A stretch of DNA of 64,000 nt from Dyadobacter sp. (GCF_017744695.1 NZ_JAGIAS010000011.1:186001-250000), one strand, 5' to 3'; shown: positions 35,648 to 45,633, numbered from the stretch's first letter. Program-made: numbers and translations. The notes: generated by a model not told the origin, from the letters alone.

Positions 35648-38600
35648 ATGAAGCATTTTGTTTCTCTACTTTTTACATGCCTCCTCTTCGCTTCGGCAGC
35701 TTCTGCGCAGATCACGACCAGCGGGATCAGCGGGATCGTCAGCGATACCAAAAATGAAGCCCTGATCGGTGCCACAGTGCAAGCCACTTACCTGCCCACA
35801 GGGACTAAATATGCCACTGTCACCGAGCCCGACGGGCGCTACCGCATCAACAGCATGAACGCTGGCGGGCCTTACCGGATCGACGTTACCTATATCGGGT
35901 TTAAAACCACTACCCTTTCCGACATCGTTCTGCAACTGGGTGAAACGACCAGTCTGAATGTGTCGATGAACGACGAAAGCCAGACGCTCAGCGAGGTGAC
36001 GGTGAAGGCCGATCGCGGCGGTGAACGCGAAGGGGCTGGTTCCAACATCAATGCGGAGACCATTCGCCGGTTGCCTACCATTTCCAGGAGTATGACGGAT
36101 ATTACCCGTACCTCTCCGCAGGTAACCAACAACAACTCCTTTGCAGGAACCAACTTCCGTTACAACAATGTGACGGTGGATGGCGCCGTCAACAACGACG
36201 CGATCGGGTTCAGCCCGTCTCTGGGCGGCTCTACGGGTACCACCGGCCAACCGGGATCGAGTACGCGTACCAACCCCGTCAGCCTCGATGCGATCCAGGA
36301 TATTCAGGTCGCCGTTGCACCGTTCGATGTGCGCCTGGGCAACTTTTTAGGGGGTTCGGTGAATGCCGTTACCCGCAGCGGTACCAACAAGGTGACAGGC
36401 TCGGTGTACGGCTTCGGCCGGAATGCGGCGCTCGTTACCAAATGGAATGGTGCTTCGGATGCGAAGGAAAAATTACCCAGCACGTTCTATGAATACCAGA
36501 CCGGCGCCCGTGTGGGATTACCCCTCATCAAGGACAAGCTGTTTTTCTTCACCAATGAGGAAGTCACTCGCCGCCAGGACCCTGTTCAGTTCCAGGCCGG
36601 TACCGCTTCCTCGCTCATCAAGGATGCGAGTGTGGCGGAGAAGATCAGTGATTTTGTCAAAACCAACTACGGGCTCGATGCAGGTTCGTACGGCAACTAT
36701 TCTATCTATTCTAAAAGCACCAAGTTCTTCAACCGCGTCGATTGGAATATCAATGCGAAACACCAGCTTTCGCTCCGGAACAATACCGTGTTTTCCGAAG
36801 CTACCAATCTCGAACGCGACTCGCAGAATTTCCGCTTCGGAAGTATCGATTTCAAGCAGCATAACAACCAGAGCAGCACGGTTGCCGAGTTGAAAAGCCA
36901 GTTTGGCGGCCGCTCTTCCAACAGCCTCATCGCGGGGTATTCCGTCATTCATGATTACCGCAACACGTTGGCGAACGTCCGGACCTTCCCGCAGGTTGAG
37001 ATCGGCTACAATGGGGGTACCATTTTCCTCGGCAATGACCGCGAAGCATCCGTTTTCAACCTGAAACAGAAGACGTTCGAGTTGACCGACAACTTTACTT
37101 TTTATGTGGGCAAAAATACCTTCACGGTCGGCACGCATAACGAGTTTTACACCATCGACTACGGTTTTGTCAACTCCCCGAACGGCCGGATCTCTTACAG
37201 CAACCTCGACCAGTTTCTTGGCAATGGTACCCCCGACGGCAAAACACTCCCTAACCGCGTGCGTGGCTCCTATCCGTTCAACGACCCGACCAACAACCTG
37301 GACAACCAGTTCAACAATCCGTATGCGCATTTCAACGTAAACTTGCTGAGCGCCTATATTCAGGACGATATCGAGCTGAGCAGTCGTTTTAAAATCACGC
37401 CAGGTATCCGCCTCGATTATTCGGGATTGCCTAAAAAGCCTGCATTGAGTCCGTTGGTGAATGCCGCCGCGACCGACCCGGGCTACGGAAGCACTTACAC
37501 CTATACCCCTCTGAACCAGATCCACAACAAATACCTGAACAATGTACAGGTATCACCGCGCCTGGGCTTCAAGTATGATGTCAAAGGTGATAAGAGCATC
37601 ATCATCCGGGGCGGAACCGGGCTCTTTACCGGACGTATTCCTTTCGCCTGGCTCGGTTATGCATTCTACAACAACGGCGTTGGCTATGGGGCATATGATT
37701 TCAACAACAATGCAGCGGCGGCAACCAAGCTCGTGGGCGACCCGCTTGTACCGAATGGCGGTGTGCTGATCAACAACAATCCGGCCAACGGAGGCGTGAA
37801 ACGCACCCAGGTGGATTTGATCGACAATAACTTTAAAATGCCCCAGATGTTCCGCAGCAACCTGGCAGTGGATTACACAGTGGATGGCTACAAGTTTACA
37901 TTGGAAGGGCTGTATACCAAAGTAATCCAGGACTTGAAATTCCAGCAGGTAAACACCAAAGACGTGGTCCGCTATTACAGCTACGACACGCAGCAGCAGC
38001 AACCTATTTATGTAGCCGCCAACGGGTCGGCGGGCGCGCAGCGGATCGATAACAACTTCGCGAACGCGTATATGCTCTCGAATACCAGCAAAGGCCACCG
38101 TTACAGCCTCACGGCGCAAGTACAGAAGGCTTTCCCGATGGGCTTCGGCTTCTCGGCCGCGTACACATACGGAAAATCGTACGACATTACCAACGGTATC
38201 CGCAATTCGATGGAATCCAACTGGCAGTTGAACCAGTCGCTCAGCCCGAACGACCCGAAACTGGCCTATTCGAACTTCGATATCCGAAACCGCATTGTGG
38301 GTAGCATTAACTACCGCGCTACCTGGAACCCTAGAAACGCAACCACCGTGACGCTCTTCTATGCACTGCAATCGGGCACGCCGTATTCGTGGGGATATGT
38401 GAACACGACTATCGACGGAACCGGACAGGCCAACAGCCTCGCCTATATTCCGAAAGACCTCTCCGAAGCGCAAAAACTGATCCCGACCGGCACGCAGGCC
38501 GCGGATTTTATGGCCTTTGTCGATTCAGATTCTTATCTCAAAACCCGGAAGGGCAATTTTACGGAACGTAATGGAGGCCGCACACCGTGGAATAACACCG

Positions 38601-38881
38601 TCGATCTGCGCTTCATGCACGAGTTTAAGCTCAAAGGAGAACAGTCGATCCAGATCACTTACGATATCCTCAACTTCCTGAATCTGGTGGACAAAAAACT
38701 GGGGTACGTATATTTTTCACCGAACACATTCAACTCGACGGCGTCCGTCGGCCTGGCTCGTGCCACCAACCCGACCACGGGTGACCCTACCTTTACCTGG
38801 ACCAGACCAGGCAAACCCTATTCAATCGACCCGCTTGCTTCCCGTTGCCAGATGCAGATCGGCGCGCGGTATACATTCTGA
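35648..38881 (+). CDS. Oar-like TonB-dependent receptor with carboxypeptidase-regulatory-like domain
   Basis: This is a 1077-residue outer-membrane protein with a signal peptide (about 1-21, ASAASAQ). A carboxypeptidase-regulatory/Cna-B-like domain (about 25-115, SGIVSDTKNEALIGATVQAT, EPDGRYRINSMNAGGPY) is followed by a plug with FRYNNVTVDGAVNND and GSVNAVTRSGTNKVTGSVYG, then a large barrel ending IGARYTF. The organisation and the plug sequence match the Oar group and not SusC: there is no SusD partner and no VVVTGYG-type signature. Oar proteins are linked to surface adhesion, development or peptide/iron uptake in different bacteria. The gene is monocistronic, with a terminator immediately downstream. 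Confidence 0.9.
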   Translation: MKHFVSLLFTCLLFASAASAQITTSGISGIVSDTKNEALIGATVQATYLPTGTKYATVTEPDGRYRINSMNAGGPYRIDVTYIGFKTTTLSDIVLQLGETTSLNVSMNDESQTLSEVTVKADRGGEREGAGSNINAETIRRLPTISRSMTDITRTSPQVTNNNSFAGTNFRYNNVTVDGAVNNDAIGFSPSLGGSTGTTGQPGSSTRTNPVSLDAIQDIQVAVAPFDVRLGNFLGGSVNAVTRSGTNKVTGSVYGFGRNAALVTKWNGASDAKEKLPSTFYEYQTGARVGLPLIKDKLFFFTNEEVTRRQDPVQFQAGTASSLIKDASVAEKISDFVKTNYGLDAGSYGNYSIYSKSTKFFNRVDWNINAKHQLSLRNNTVFSEATNLERDSQNFRFGSIDFKQHNNQSSTVAELKSQFGGRSSNSLIAGYSVIHDYRNTLANVRTFPQVEIGYNGGTIFLGNDREASVFNLKQKTFELTDNFTFYVGKNTFTVGTHNEFYTIDYGFVNSPNGRISYSNLDQFLGNGTPDGKTLPNRVRGSYPFNDPTNNLDNQFNNPYAHFNVNLLSAYIQDDIELSSRFKITPGIRLDYSGLPKKPALSPLVNAAATDPGYGSTYTYTPLNQIHNKYLNNVQVSPRLGFKYDVKGDKSIIIRGGTGLFTGRIPFAWLGYAFYNNGVGYGAYDFNNNAAAATKLVGDPLVPNGGVLINNNPANGGVKRTQVDLIDNNFKMPQMFRSNLAVDYTVDGYKFTLEGLYTKVIQDLKFQQVNTKDVVRYYSYDTQQQQPIYVAANGSAGAQRIDNNFANAYMLSNTSKGHRYSLTAQVQKAFPMGFGFSAAYTYGKSYDITNGIRNSMESNWQLNQSLSPNDPKLAYSNFDIRNRIVGSINYRATWNPRNATTVTLFYALQSGTPYSWGYVNTTIDGTGQANSLAYIPKDLSEAQKLIPTGTQAADFMAFVDSDSYLKTRKGNFTERNGGRTPWNNTVDLRFMHEFKLKGEQSIQITYDILNFLNLVDKKLGYVYFSPNTFNSTASVGLARATNPTTGDPTFTWTRPGKPYSIDPLASRCQMQIGARYTF

Positions 38882-39436
38882 TGGGTTGTTAAAAACTTAT
38901 AATTGGTGTCAAATTTTAAAAAGGCCGGAGGCATTTGCCACCGGCCTTTTTGCGTTGACGGACGTCCGTTACCTATTTTTACACGCTTACCCGGCGAAAC
39001 TCCTCATGCGAGACGAACCATCTCGCAAACCCCGTCGTAACTTCTGCAAAATGCCCCTAGCTCGTTCCTGATGAGGTTTTGTAGTAGCATTTCAAGGTAC
39101 CCCGAAGGCATTTGATCGGACGAAATCCTCCCCCCGCAAAGCCGGTATTACACCCCAGGAAATAGCCATTGTCACCCCAAAAAGCCAAATCCGCCCGGCT
39201 GAAACGGCTATACTTGCGAAGTAATACGAAGGACACTTATGATTCCCCAAAAGCCCCCTCATAAAGATTCTGCGTAATTATTCGAAGGCGATAAATGGTT
39301 TGTAGTAGTATCTAAATACTACGGCCAGAGCCTAAAAAGCACCCAGGTAAATGATCAGAAAGAGAACCTTCCGTGAGCCCGCTCCCGGCCGGCATTGCCT
39401 TGTATTTTCCATAACCAAACACCCTCATAAATAGCT
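38882..39436. other. 555-bp intergenic region upstream of the T9SS protein gene
   Basis: Apart from the terminator at 38918 no gene is seen. The 10-bp sequence TTTGTAGTAG occurs twice (39078-39087, 39299-39308). The second copy runs into a perfect palindrome GTAGTAT-CTAA-ATACTAC (39305-39322), about 115 bp before the ATG at 39437, which might be an operator. No TAnnTTTG promoter element is apparent. Confidence 0.45.
38918..38951 (+). terminator. Rho-independent terminator after the Oar-like receptor
   Basis: AAAAAGGCCGG pairs with CCGGCCTTTTT (38941-38951). An inner GGC/GCC extension across an A-A mismatch gives a long GC-rich stem ending in a T5 tract. The receptor gene stops at 38881. Confidence 0.9.
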
Positions 39437-42340
39437 ATGCAAATAGAATTTACGTTTAAACACTTCGCAAAACAATTTTCCAGGCGATGGCTCTCGTTGC
39501 CAGGTATCCTGATACTAGTCATAACCGTTTTCTCAGGCGCAAACCGTGCACATGGTGAAGGATCGGGAGCCTGGGGCGTGACCGACAACCGGCAAGCCAA
39601 CCTGTTTGTACCTTCCACATCTTCATCGGGTGGAGGCAATACCGGATACGTGACCAGAGGCTTCATGATGCTTGCGTCCAACACAGGCACGGCCAGCACG
39701 CCGTACAATCCTGCACACCGTATGTACGTGTGGGTTAAGGCAGACGAAACTGTATTTTATGGTTTCAGAACTTCCTCGGGCAGTACTACCGTTCATTTCA
39801 ACTGGTACTACGACGCTTCTTCCACGGGCTATTATCCCACGGCTACGGCCGCTCCGAACAGGGTCCAGGTACAGGACCAGGATATCACCCAGGGATCAGG
39901 CAGCGCCACAGGCAGGCCGTCCAATGCAGCGGCTGCTACCGCCGGACCTTCCCAGGTCACCGGAAGCGGCTACACGGCCTATTCATTTAAAAACACAACC
40001 GGCGCCGACAGGGCTTTCTGGGTCGAAATCGGGTCGAACAATCTCGAATTCAACTATTGGGATATTACTGTGGCTTCGGGATCCGCGGGCAGCTATACCA
40101 GACAGAACGGTCGCCTCTACTGTAAATACTGGAGCATTGTGAACGATCTGCCCAGCACGGCCGGTTCGTCCAGCGCTACATCCTCCCCTGCCAACTTCGG
40201 GTTTTACATACCTATCGATAACACCTATACGCCGGCCAACGACTTCTACGTGAAGTACGCCAACTTCGGAGGCAGCAGCTCCGGCTACGCCATCTTTTTT
40301 GCCAACCTCAATGGCCCCAAGAACAACCTGACATTCGAGCAAAACCGCCGTTCGATGAATGGCTCTTCTTCCAATGCGCATTTCCCGCTATTCCTGCGTA
40401 ATCCGGATGCCAGTGTGTGGCCGTCTCCACCGCTCCCGATAGCAGATTTCCAGGCCGTGTTTTCCAGGAGACCGGGCTCCACACCCGCTGCGGGCCAGGC
40501 TTCCTTCACAGTCAATATCGATAACCCTTCCATTGTCGACATCCTGATCGACCTCAACGGCAACGGTTACTACGACGGGAAAGACGTGATCCTTTCCAAC
40601 GAGTACAATGCCGCGGGGACCTATCAGATTTATTGGAACGGCAAGGACAACACCGGTGCGGACGTGCCGAGCGGCACCGCGATCCACTTCGTATCCTCGC
40701 TGCTATTCTATCCGGTCCATTTCCCGATCTACGACATGGAGCAAAGCCTGGGTGTTACAATCAAACACGTGCGGCCGCTCCGGTCCGGTACCGAGCCAAT
40801 CAACGACAAGCTTTACTGGGACGATTCTGACATTGCGCGGGCCAACATCCCCGGCACCAGCACGCTAAGCCCGAGAAGCGTACCCGTGAATGTGACCGGC
40901 GTATTTGGTCCGGACCATAAGTGGTGGGCCAACGGGGACAATGGTTTTAGCCAAAACAATACCATTAACACGTGGACGGGTGCTTACAACGATGAAATTG
41001 TCCGCGAACTGCTTTTCAATTACACTTCCGATGTAGATCTGGCCGTCACCAAAACGGTGTCTCCCGAAACCAGCAAGGTAGGTGAAACCGTTACCTTCAC
41101 GATTCAAGCAACCAATATCCCGCTGTCGGAGAATGCGGGCAATCCTATTACCGCTACGGGCGTCATCGTGACCGATGAACTTCCGGACGGCTATACCGCT
41201 GAGCATGTCAATGTTTCCAAAGGCTCCTGGAATGAAGCCAGCAACACATGGACGATCGGCGACCTGGCTGAAAACGAAGTCGTTACCATGACGGTTACTG
41301 CCAAAGTGAATGCGACCGGCCCTTATTTGAATACCGCGATTGTGCAGGGTAACGAAAACGACGATAATCAGGAGAATAACAAAGACGACGCGACCATTAC
41401 CGTCACCTATCCCCAGCCACCGAATTCAGATGACCACTCCACGTCCATCAGCAGGCCGTCTGTTGACCAGGTGATCCCGCTCAATGGTGTTACAGGGAAC
41501 CCTCCTTTGTTTTCAGGCAATGATCCGGAAGACGGCACTTACGCAGGTAACACGGGTACCAATGCCAACCCGAAAGGTGTTATCATCGCTTCGCTTCCTA
41601 CCAATGGGGAACTGTATTATGACGGGTCCCTGGTAACCGAGAACGAAGTGACTACCAAGAGGCTATTCACGAATCCCGCATTGTTCAGCATCAAAATGAC
41701 CGGTGCCGGATATTCGAAAACCTCCGTTGAATATGCATACGTGGATGCCGACGGGCTGACCGACGCGAGCCCCGCTACCTACACCCTCACATGGGAAGGG
41801 CCATTGCCTGTAACACTCGTAGCTTTCGAAGCTGTTCCGGAAGAAAACCGGGTTCGCCTGTCATGGAAAACGGCCGAAGAAACCAATGCTTCCCATTTCG
41901 ATGTGGAACGCAGCCAGGACGCTAAAACCTGGAAAAAGATTGCAGAAACCGCAGCAATAGGTGACAGCCGCGAGCTAAGCAACTACACGACGACTGACGA
42001 AGCGCCGCTTTCGGGAATCAGCTACTATCGTCTTAAAACCGTTGATCGCGACAATACCTTCGCTTACTCGCGTACCGCGAGCGTGAACCTGGGCAATACC
42101 GGGCTCGGAGTAAGGGTGTATCCCAATCCGGCTTCCAACGTCCTCCATATCAACGGCATCGATCCGAATTCGGTCAGCCACATTTCGCTGGCCACTACCA
42201 ACGGGCAAGTAGTCGTGCAAATGGGTGCAGTACCCGAGAAGGGAATCGATCTCAGTCAACTTTCCAACGGTATATATCTGATTAAAATCATCACCAAAGA
42301 TGGTTTACAGACTGCCCGAAAGATCGTTGTCAGCAAGTAA
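39437..42340 (+). CDS. Secreted T9SS type A sorting domain protein with DUF11 repeat
   Basis: This is a 967-residue exported protein. A long signal peptide with a basic start precedes the hydrophobic LPGILILVITVFSGA. A beta-rich region follows (about 45-530), then a DUF11/conserved-repeat domain (about 533-645, TKTVSPETSKVGETVTFTIQ). An FN3-like segment typical of Cytophagales surface proteins comes next (LPVTLVAFEAVPEENRVRLS). The C-terminal type IX secretion sorting domain spans about 892-967: VRVYPNPASNVLHI, LSNGIYLIKI, ending ARKIVVSK. The sorting domain directs export through the T9SS and anchoring or release at the surface. The function of the large N-terminal part is unknown. It is monocistronic, between two terminators. 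Confidence 0.92.
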   Translation: MQIEFTFKHFAKQFSRRWLSLPGILILVITVFSGANRAHGEGSGAWGVTDNRQANLFVPSTSSSGGGNTGYVTRGFMMLASNTGTASTPYNPAHRMYVWVKADETVFYGFRTSSGSTTVHFNWYYDASSTGYYPTATAAPNRVQVQDQDITQGSGSATGRPSNAAAATAGPSQVTGSGYTAYSFKNTTGADRAFWVEIGSNNLEFNYWDITVASGSAGSYTRQNGRLYCKYWSIVNDLPSTAGSSSATSSPANFGFYIPIDNTYTPANDFYVKYANFGGSSSGYAIFFANLNGPKNNLTFEQNRRSMNGSSSNAHFPLFLRNPDASVWPSPPLPIADFQAVFSRRPGSTPAAGQASFTVNIDNPSIVDILIDLNGNGYYDGKDVILSNEYNAAGTYQIYWNGKDNTGADVPSGTAIHFVSSLLFYPVHFPIYDMEQSLGVTIKHVRPLRSGTEPINDKLYWDDSDIARANIPGTSTLSPRSVPVNVTGVFGPDHKWWANGDNGFSQNNTINTWTGAYNDEIVRELLFNYTSDVDLAVTKTVSPETSKVGETVTFTIQATNIPLSENAGNPITATGVIVTDELPDGYTAEHVNVSKGSWNEASNTWTIGDLAENEVVTMTVTAKVNATGPYLNTAIVQGNENDDNQENNKDDATITVTYPQPPNSDDHSTSISRPSVDQVIPLNGVTGNPPLFSGNDPEDGTYAGNTGTNANPKGVIIASLPTNGELYYDGSLVTENEVTTKRLFTNPALFSIKMTGAGYSKTSVEYAYVDADGLTDASPATYTLTWEGPLPVTLVAFEAVPEENRVRLSWKTAEETNASHFDVERSQDAKTWKKIAETAAIGDSRELSNYTTTDEAPLSGISYYRLKTVDRDNTFAYSRTASVNLGNTGLGVRVYPNPASNVLHINGIDPNSVSHISLATTNGQVVVQMGAVPEKGIDLSQLSNGIYLIKIITKDGLQTARKIVVSK

Positions 42341-42360
42341 CCTGCTCCGTGTCTCGTCAG

Positions 42361-42404
42361 AACGCCGCCCTGCTAACTTTTACAGTTGGTGGGGCGGCGT
42401 TTTT
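42361..42404 (+). terminator. Rho-independent terminator after the T9SS protein gene
   Basis: AACGCCGCCC (42361-42370) pairs perfectly with GGGCGGCGTT (42392-42401) and a T-tract follows. The gene stops at 42340. Confidence 0.88.
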
Positions 42405-42446
42405 GGTTAGAAATTATCCGTTATTGCCAAAAAATTAGAATCCAAG

Positions 42447-43364
42447 ATGATCCAACGAAAAAAAGAGCACTGGTTCAAGATGCTTTTTGTCTGGCACGGA
42501 TCGGTACTCCCGCAACTGGTACCGCGACTGCTGCTGCTACTGCTAGTCTCAGTCCTGATCGTATTTGTGAACGGAACGCTTTATCATTACAAAATCCCTT
42601 TGAGCCCTGCACCTTTCACAATTTTCGGGATTGCATTGGCATTGTTTCTCGGGTTCCGCAACAATGCCAGCTACGACCGGTTTTGGGAAGGCCGAAAACT
42701 CTGGGGCGCATTACTGAACGACACCCGTTCGCTCGCACGCCAGGCCCTCACGCTCACGGGCTACGATCCCAAAGGCAAAGAGGTAGCTGAATTCGTCGAT
42801 ATGCTTATCGCATTCACCTACTGCCTGAAACATCAGCTCAGGAAAACCGATCCCTCTCCGGATATTCAACAACGACTTCCTGCTGAACTTGCCGGGATGC
42901 TGGAAAATGCACGCTTCAAACCGGTTATTTTAATGCGTGAGATGGGCATTTGGGTAAAGGAAGCCCGGAAAAACGGGCTCATCGAACCGATTTGTCAGGT
43001 AGCTATCGACGAAAACCTGAATAAACTATCCGACATTGTGGGAGGTTGCGAGAGGATTGCATCCACGCCCATTCCCTACACCTACCAGGTACTGCTTCAC
43101 CGTACCGTCTATCTTTATTGCTTTCTGCTGCCTTTCGGACTGGTCGACAGTCTGGGGTGGATCACGCCTCTCATCACCGTTTTCATCGCCTATACATTTG
43201 TAGCGTTCGAAGCGATCGCGGATGAGCTGGAAGACCCTTTTGGTACCGAGCCGAATGACCTGCCACTGAACGCGATGAGTAGGATGATTGAAACGACGCT
43301 TTTGGAAACAGCCGGGAAACCGGTTCCCGATACGGCGCTACCCGACGGCTATATGCTCGATTGA
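42447..43364 (+). CDS. Bestrophin-family (UPF0187) anion channel protein
   Basis: This is a 305-residue membrane protein of the prokaryotic bestrophin family, which forms pentameric ion channels. The N-terminal helix region is followed by the characteristic FGIALALFLGFRNNASYDRFWEGRKLWGALLND stretch (positions about 55-95), with the family-defining FRxxxSYxRFWE pattern. The C-terminal half has CERIASTPIPYTYQVLLHR, PFGLVDSLGWITPLITVFIA and the closing DEIEDPFG-like DELEDPFGTEPNDLPL. The length is normal. It stands alone on the plus strand and gives no pathway hint. In other bacteria these proteins conduct cations or anions; the selectivity here is unknown. Confidence 0.93.
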   Translation: MIQRKKEHWFKMLFVWHGSVLPQLVPRLLLLLLVSVLIVFVNGTLYHYKIPLSPAPFTIFGIALALFLGFRNNASYDRFWEGRKLWGALLNDTRSLARQALTLTGYDPKGKEVAEFVDMLIAFTYCLKHQLRKTDPSPDIQQRLPAELAGMLENARFKPVILMREMGIWVKEARKNGLIEPICQVAIDENLNKLSDIVGGCERIASTPIPYTYQVLLHRTVYLYCFLLPFGLVDSLGWITPLITVFIAYTFVAFEAIADELEDPFGTEPNDLPLNAMSRMIETTLLETAGKPVPDTALPDGYMLD

Positions 43365-43382
43365 TTTCTGCATCAATTCAAC

Positions 43383-43426
43383 AAAAAGGGCTGGCGAAGC
43401 ACCCGAATGGTGCCTCCGCCAGCCCT
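43383..43426 (-). terminator. Rho-independent terminator for the beta-propeller gene
   Basis: AGGGCTGGCG (43387-43396) pairs with CGCCAGCCCT (43417-43426), and an inner GCACC/GGTGC stem extends it. The A5 run at 43383-43387 gives the U-tract on the minus strand, so it best serves the gene ending at 43446, although the hairpin could also stop plus-strand transcripts of the bestrophin gene. Confidence 0.82.
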
Positions 43427-43445
43427 CCGTCTATAAGGAAACCGT

Positions 43446-44294
43446 TTACTTAATAGAAACAGCCTTTACCGTATTATGGAAAAAAGTCGGAATATACAGC
43501 ACCTTCGCTTTGGGATTATAGGCGAGGTCTGCTGAGTTTATCTTTTGCGGCGAAGTGTCGCTTTTGAGCTCGGTTGTTCCGTCGGCTTTCACGTACCACA
43601 CTTTTCCAGCCCATTCGGTAACCACGTAGGTCTTTTTGCCCAGGCCAACGATACCGTCGATGCCGCCGGATACTTTGGCTATGGTGCTGAGCTTTTTCGT
43701 TGCCGGATCCAGGCTGAACAACGTGCCATCGCCATTGCCGATCAGCAGTTGGTTGTTTTCAAACAGTAGCCCGTTGGTACCTTTCAGCGGGTCTCCTTCC
43801 AGCACGAGGCCCATTTTCCCGCCGTTCAGCGCCCATACCTTGCCGTGGCCGGAGTCCGTAACGTATACCACGCGCTTCTTTGTATCAATGGCGATGTCGT
43901 TGAGGAACTTGGCACCTTCCACGGGGTAACGGTTCAGGATCTTGCCCGTCGCCAGATCTATTTCGGCAACCTGCGTCATTTCCGTCACATACAGCTTATC
44001 TCCCAACACGCCCATGCCTTTGGTTGAATTGAGGTTTTCTGCAAACTTCAATTTAATCACTTTTCCATCCAGACCCACTTTGGCAATGTAGCTGTTTTTG
44101 TTTTCCAGACTGGGGCCTCCGTTGATGCACGCCACGTACAGCACATTCTGACCCGGTTCAAACAAAACGCTTTCAGGCGTCCGCAATGTGGTATCGCTTT
44201 CCCAAACCGGTGTCAGCTCGACGGTTTGAGCCTGACTGGCAGATAATGTACCTGCAAAGAGACCAGCAAGCACGAAAAGTAAGGATTTTGACAT
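43446..44294 (-). CDS. Secreted SMP-30/NHL-like beta-propeller protein
   Basis: From ATG 44294 (MSKSLLFVLAG) this is a 282-residue exported protein with signal peptide (about 1-23, SASQAQ). The remainder is a repeat-rich beta-propeller: ESVLFEPGQNVLYVACING, GMGVLGDKLYVTEMTQVAEI, DIAIDTKKRVVYVTDSGHGK, GIVGLGKKTYVVTEWAGK and DLAYNPKAKVLYIPTFFHNT. The spacing resembles SMP-30/gluconolactonase-like or NHL-type propellers, which bind or hydrolyse sugar lactones or act as scaffolds. The metal-binding catalytic residues of gluconolactonases cannot be assigned with confidence. A candidate -7 element lies about 70 bp upstream. Confidence 0.8.
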   Translation of the reverse strand: MSKSLLFVLAGLFAGTLSASQAQTVELTPVWESDTTLRTPESVLFEPGQNVLYVACINGGPSLENKNSYIAKVGLDGKVIKLKFAENLNSTKGMGVLGDKLYVTEMTQVAEIDLATGKILNRYPVEGAKFLNDIAIDTKKRVVYVTDSGHGKVWALNGGKMGLVLEGDPLKGTNGLLFENNQLLIGNGDGTLFSLDPATKKLSTIAKVSGGIDGIVGLGKKTYVVTEWAGKVWYVKADGTTELKSDTSPQKINSADLAYNPKAKVLYIPTFFHNTVKAVSIK

Positions 44295-44362
44295 GAGTAA
44301 AATGTTAAGTGTTAATAATCGTTGGCCCGATCGATGTAATAATACGCCAAACGGGCACATCG

Positions 44363-44370
44363 CAAATGTA
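44363..44370 (-). promoter_or_regulatory. Candidate -7 promoter element for the beta-propeller gene
   Basis: On the minus strand TACATTTG (44370-44363) matches TAnnTTTG. A TTTG at 44397-44394 stands 23 nt upstream, longer than the usual 19-21, so the assignment is tentative. Confidence 0.3.
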
Positions 44371-44421
44371 GGCAGTTTCTTGATCGGGTTACACAAAAAC
44401 ACGGCAAAGAAACAGATTTTG

Positions 44422-45627
44422 TTACAGGCCCGGGAACGGATCGGCAAAGTGCATCCCCTTTTCCATAAGCCTTATTTCGTGTTCCGTGCACAGGCAGGCT
44501 TCCAGTTCCCTGGTAATCTGGCGCTGATCCATATCCTGCCCGATCAACACGAGTTCGTTCATCCGGTCGCCGAACTCGCCCCACCGTGCCTCGATAGCAT
44601 CCCGGTTATCTATATACGCCTGATACCGTCTTCTTTGTTCAATGGGCATGCTCGCCCACCATACCCCCGCCGAGTCGGCCCGGACCGAGCCACCGGCCTG
44701 GCTCCAGTTGAGCGCCTGGCTGGTCCTCGACGCTAACCAGAAAAGGCCTTTGCTCCGAATGATACCCGCAGGCCAGTTTTGCTGAATGTAGTCCCAAAAA
44801 CGTTTCGGATGGAAAGGCCGCGCAGCGCGGAACACAAATGAACTGATGCCATATTCCTCTGTTTCTGAGACATGACCACCATTTTCGGCCTTCTCCAGTT
44901 CACGTATCCAACCCGCATTCTGTTCGGCCTGCTGGTAGTCGAATAAACCCGTATTGACGATTTGGGTAATATCGACTTTCGAAAAACTACTCTCCACAAT
45001 GCGCGCGCCCGGGTTGAGCGCCTTGATGATCGCGTGCAGCTCTTTCAGCCTTGGAAGTGTAACGAGGTCGGTTTTGTTGAGGATAATGACGTCTGCAAAC
45101 TCGATCTGGTCCGTCAGCAGGTTCACAATTGTCCGGTGGTCCTGATCCTCGTTCAGTTTGCGGCTGGCCACGGTGTCCATCGACCCAAAATCCCGGGCAA
45201 AATTGAATGCATCCACGACGGTCACCATACAGTCGATCGTCGCCCAGCGCGACAGATCGATGCCGCTTTGCTCGTCCACGAAACTGAACGTCTGCGCAAT
45301 GGGGACCGGCTCCGAGATACCCGTGCTCTCGATCAGCAGGTAGTCGAATCGGTTTTCTTTCGCGAGCTTCTCCACCTCGATCATCAGGTCTTCCCTGAGT
45401 GTACAGCAAATGCAGCCATTGGACATTTCAACCAGCCGTTCGTTCGTACGGCTCAGCGTGTGCTGGCCTTCCACCAGGCGGGCGTCCACATTGATCTCAC
45501 TCATGTCATTGACGATCACAGCTACCTTCATTCCCTGCCTGTTGTGCAGGATATGGTTCAGCAATGTCGTTTTTCCCGCACCCAAAAATCCGCTCAGGAC
45601 GGTCACAGGCATCTTTTTCCGGTTCAT
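44422..45627 (-). CDS. COG0523-family GTP-dependent metal chaperone (CobW/ZigA/YciC-like)
   Basis: This is a 401-residue G3E-family GTPase. The P-loop GFLGAGKTT is at 13-21, the metal-binding CxCC motif (GCICC) at 72-75, the base-recognition NKTDL in the middle, and a CobW C-terminal domain follows (FRAARPFHPKRFWDYIQQNW). Members insert Zn, Co or other metals into client proteins; the ZigA/YciC subgroup is induced by zinc starvation. Two palindromes sharing TGCAAC-N3-GTTGCA sit directly upstream and resemble Fur-family operators, so Zur control and a zinc role are likely. It is separated by 164 bp from the deacetylase gene and is monocistronic. Confidence 0.92.
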   Translation of the reverse strand: MNRKKMPVTVLSGFLGAGKTTLLNHILHNRQGMKVAVIVNDMSEINVDARLVEGQHTLSRTNERLVEMSNGCICCTLREDLMIEVEKLAKENRFDYLLIESTGISEPVPIAQTFSFVDEQSGIDLSRWATIDCMVTVVDAFNFARDFGSMDTVASRKLNEDQDHRTIVNLLTDQIEFADVIILNKTDLVTLPRLKELHAIIKALNPGARIVESSFSKVDITQIVNTGLFDYQQAEQNAGWIRELEKAENGGHVSETEEYGISSFVFRAARPFHPKRFWDYIQQNWPAGIIRSKGLFWLASRTSQALNWSQAGGSVRADSAGVWWASMPIEQRRRYQAYIDNRDAIEARWGEFGDRMNELVLIGQDMDQRQITRELEACLCTEHEIRLMEKGMHFADPFPGL

Positions 45628-45633
45628 AAAAAA

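Noticed and set aside
38760..39071. Plus-strand open frame overlapping the end of the Oar-like gene and its terminator
   Set aside because: It is out of frame with the receptor gene, crosses its terminator and has no start signal or homology features.
39297..39325. Transfer RNA or small structured RNA at the GTAGTAT palindrome
   Set aside because: The stem is only seven base pairs, with no cloverleaf, T-loop or terminator; it is better treated as a possible operator.
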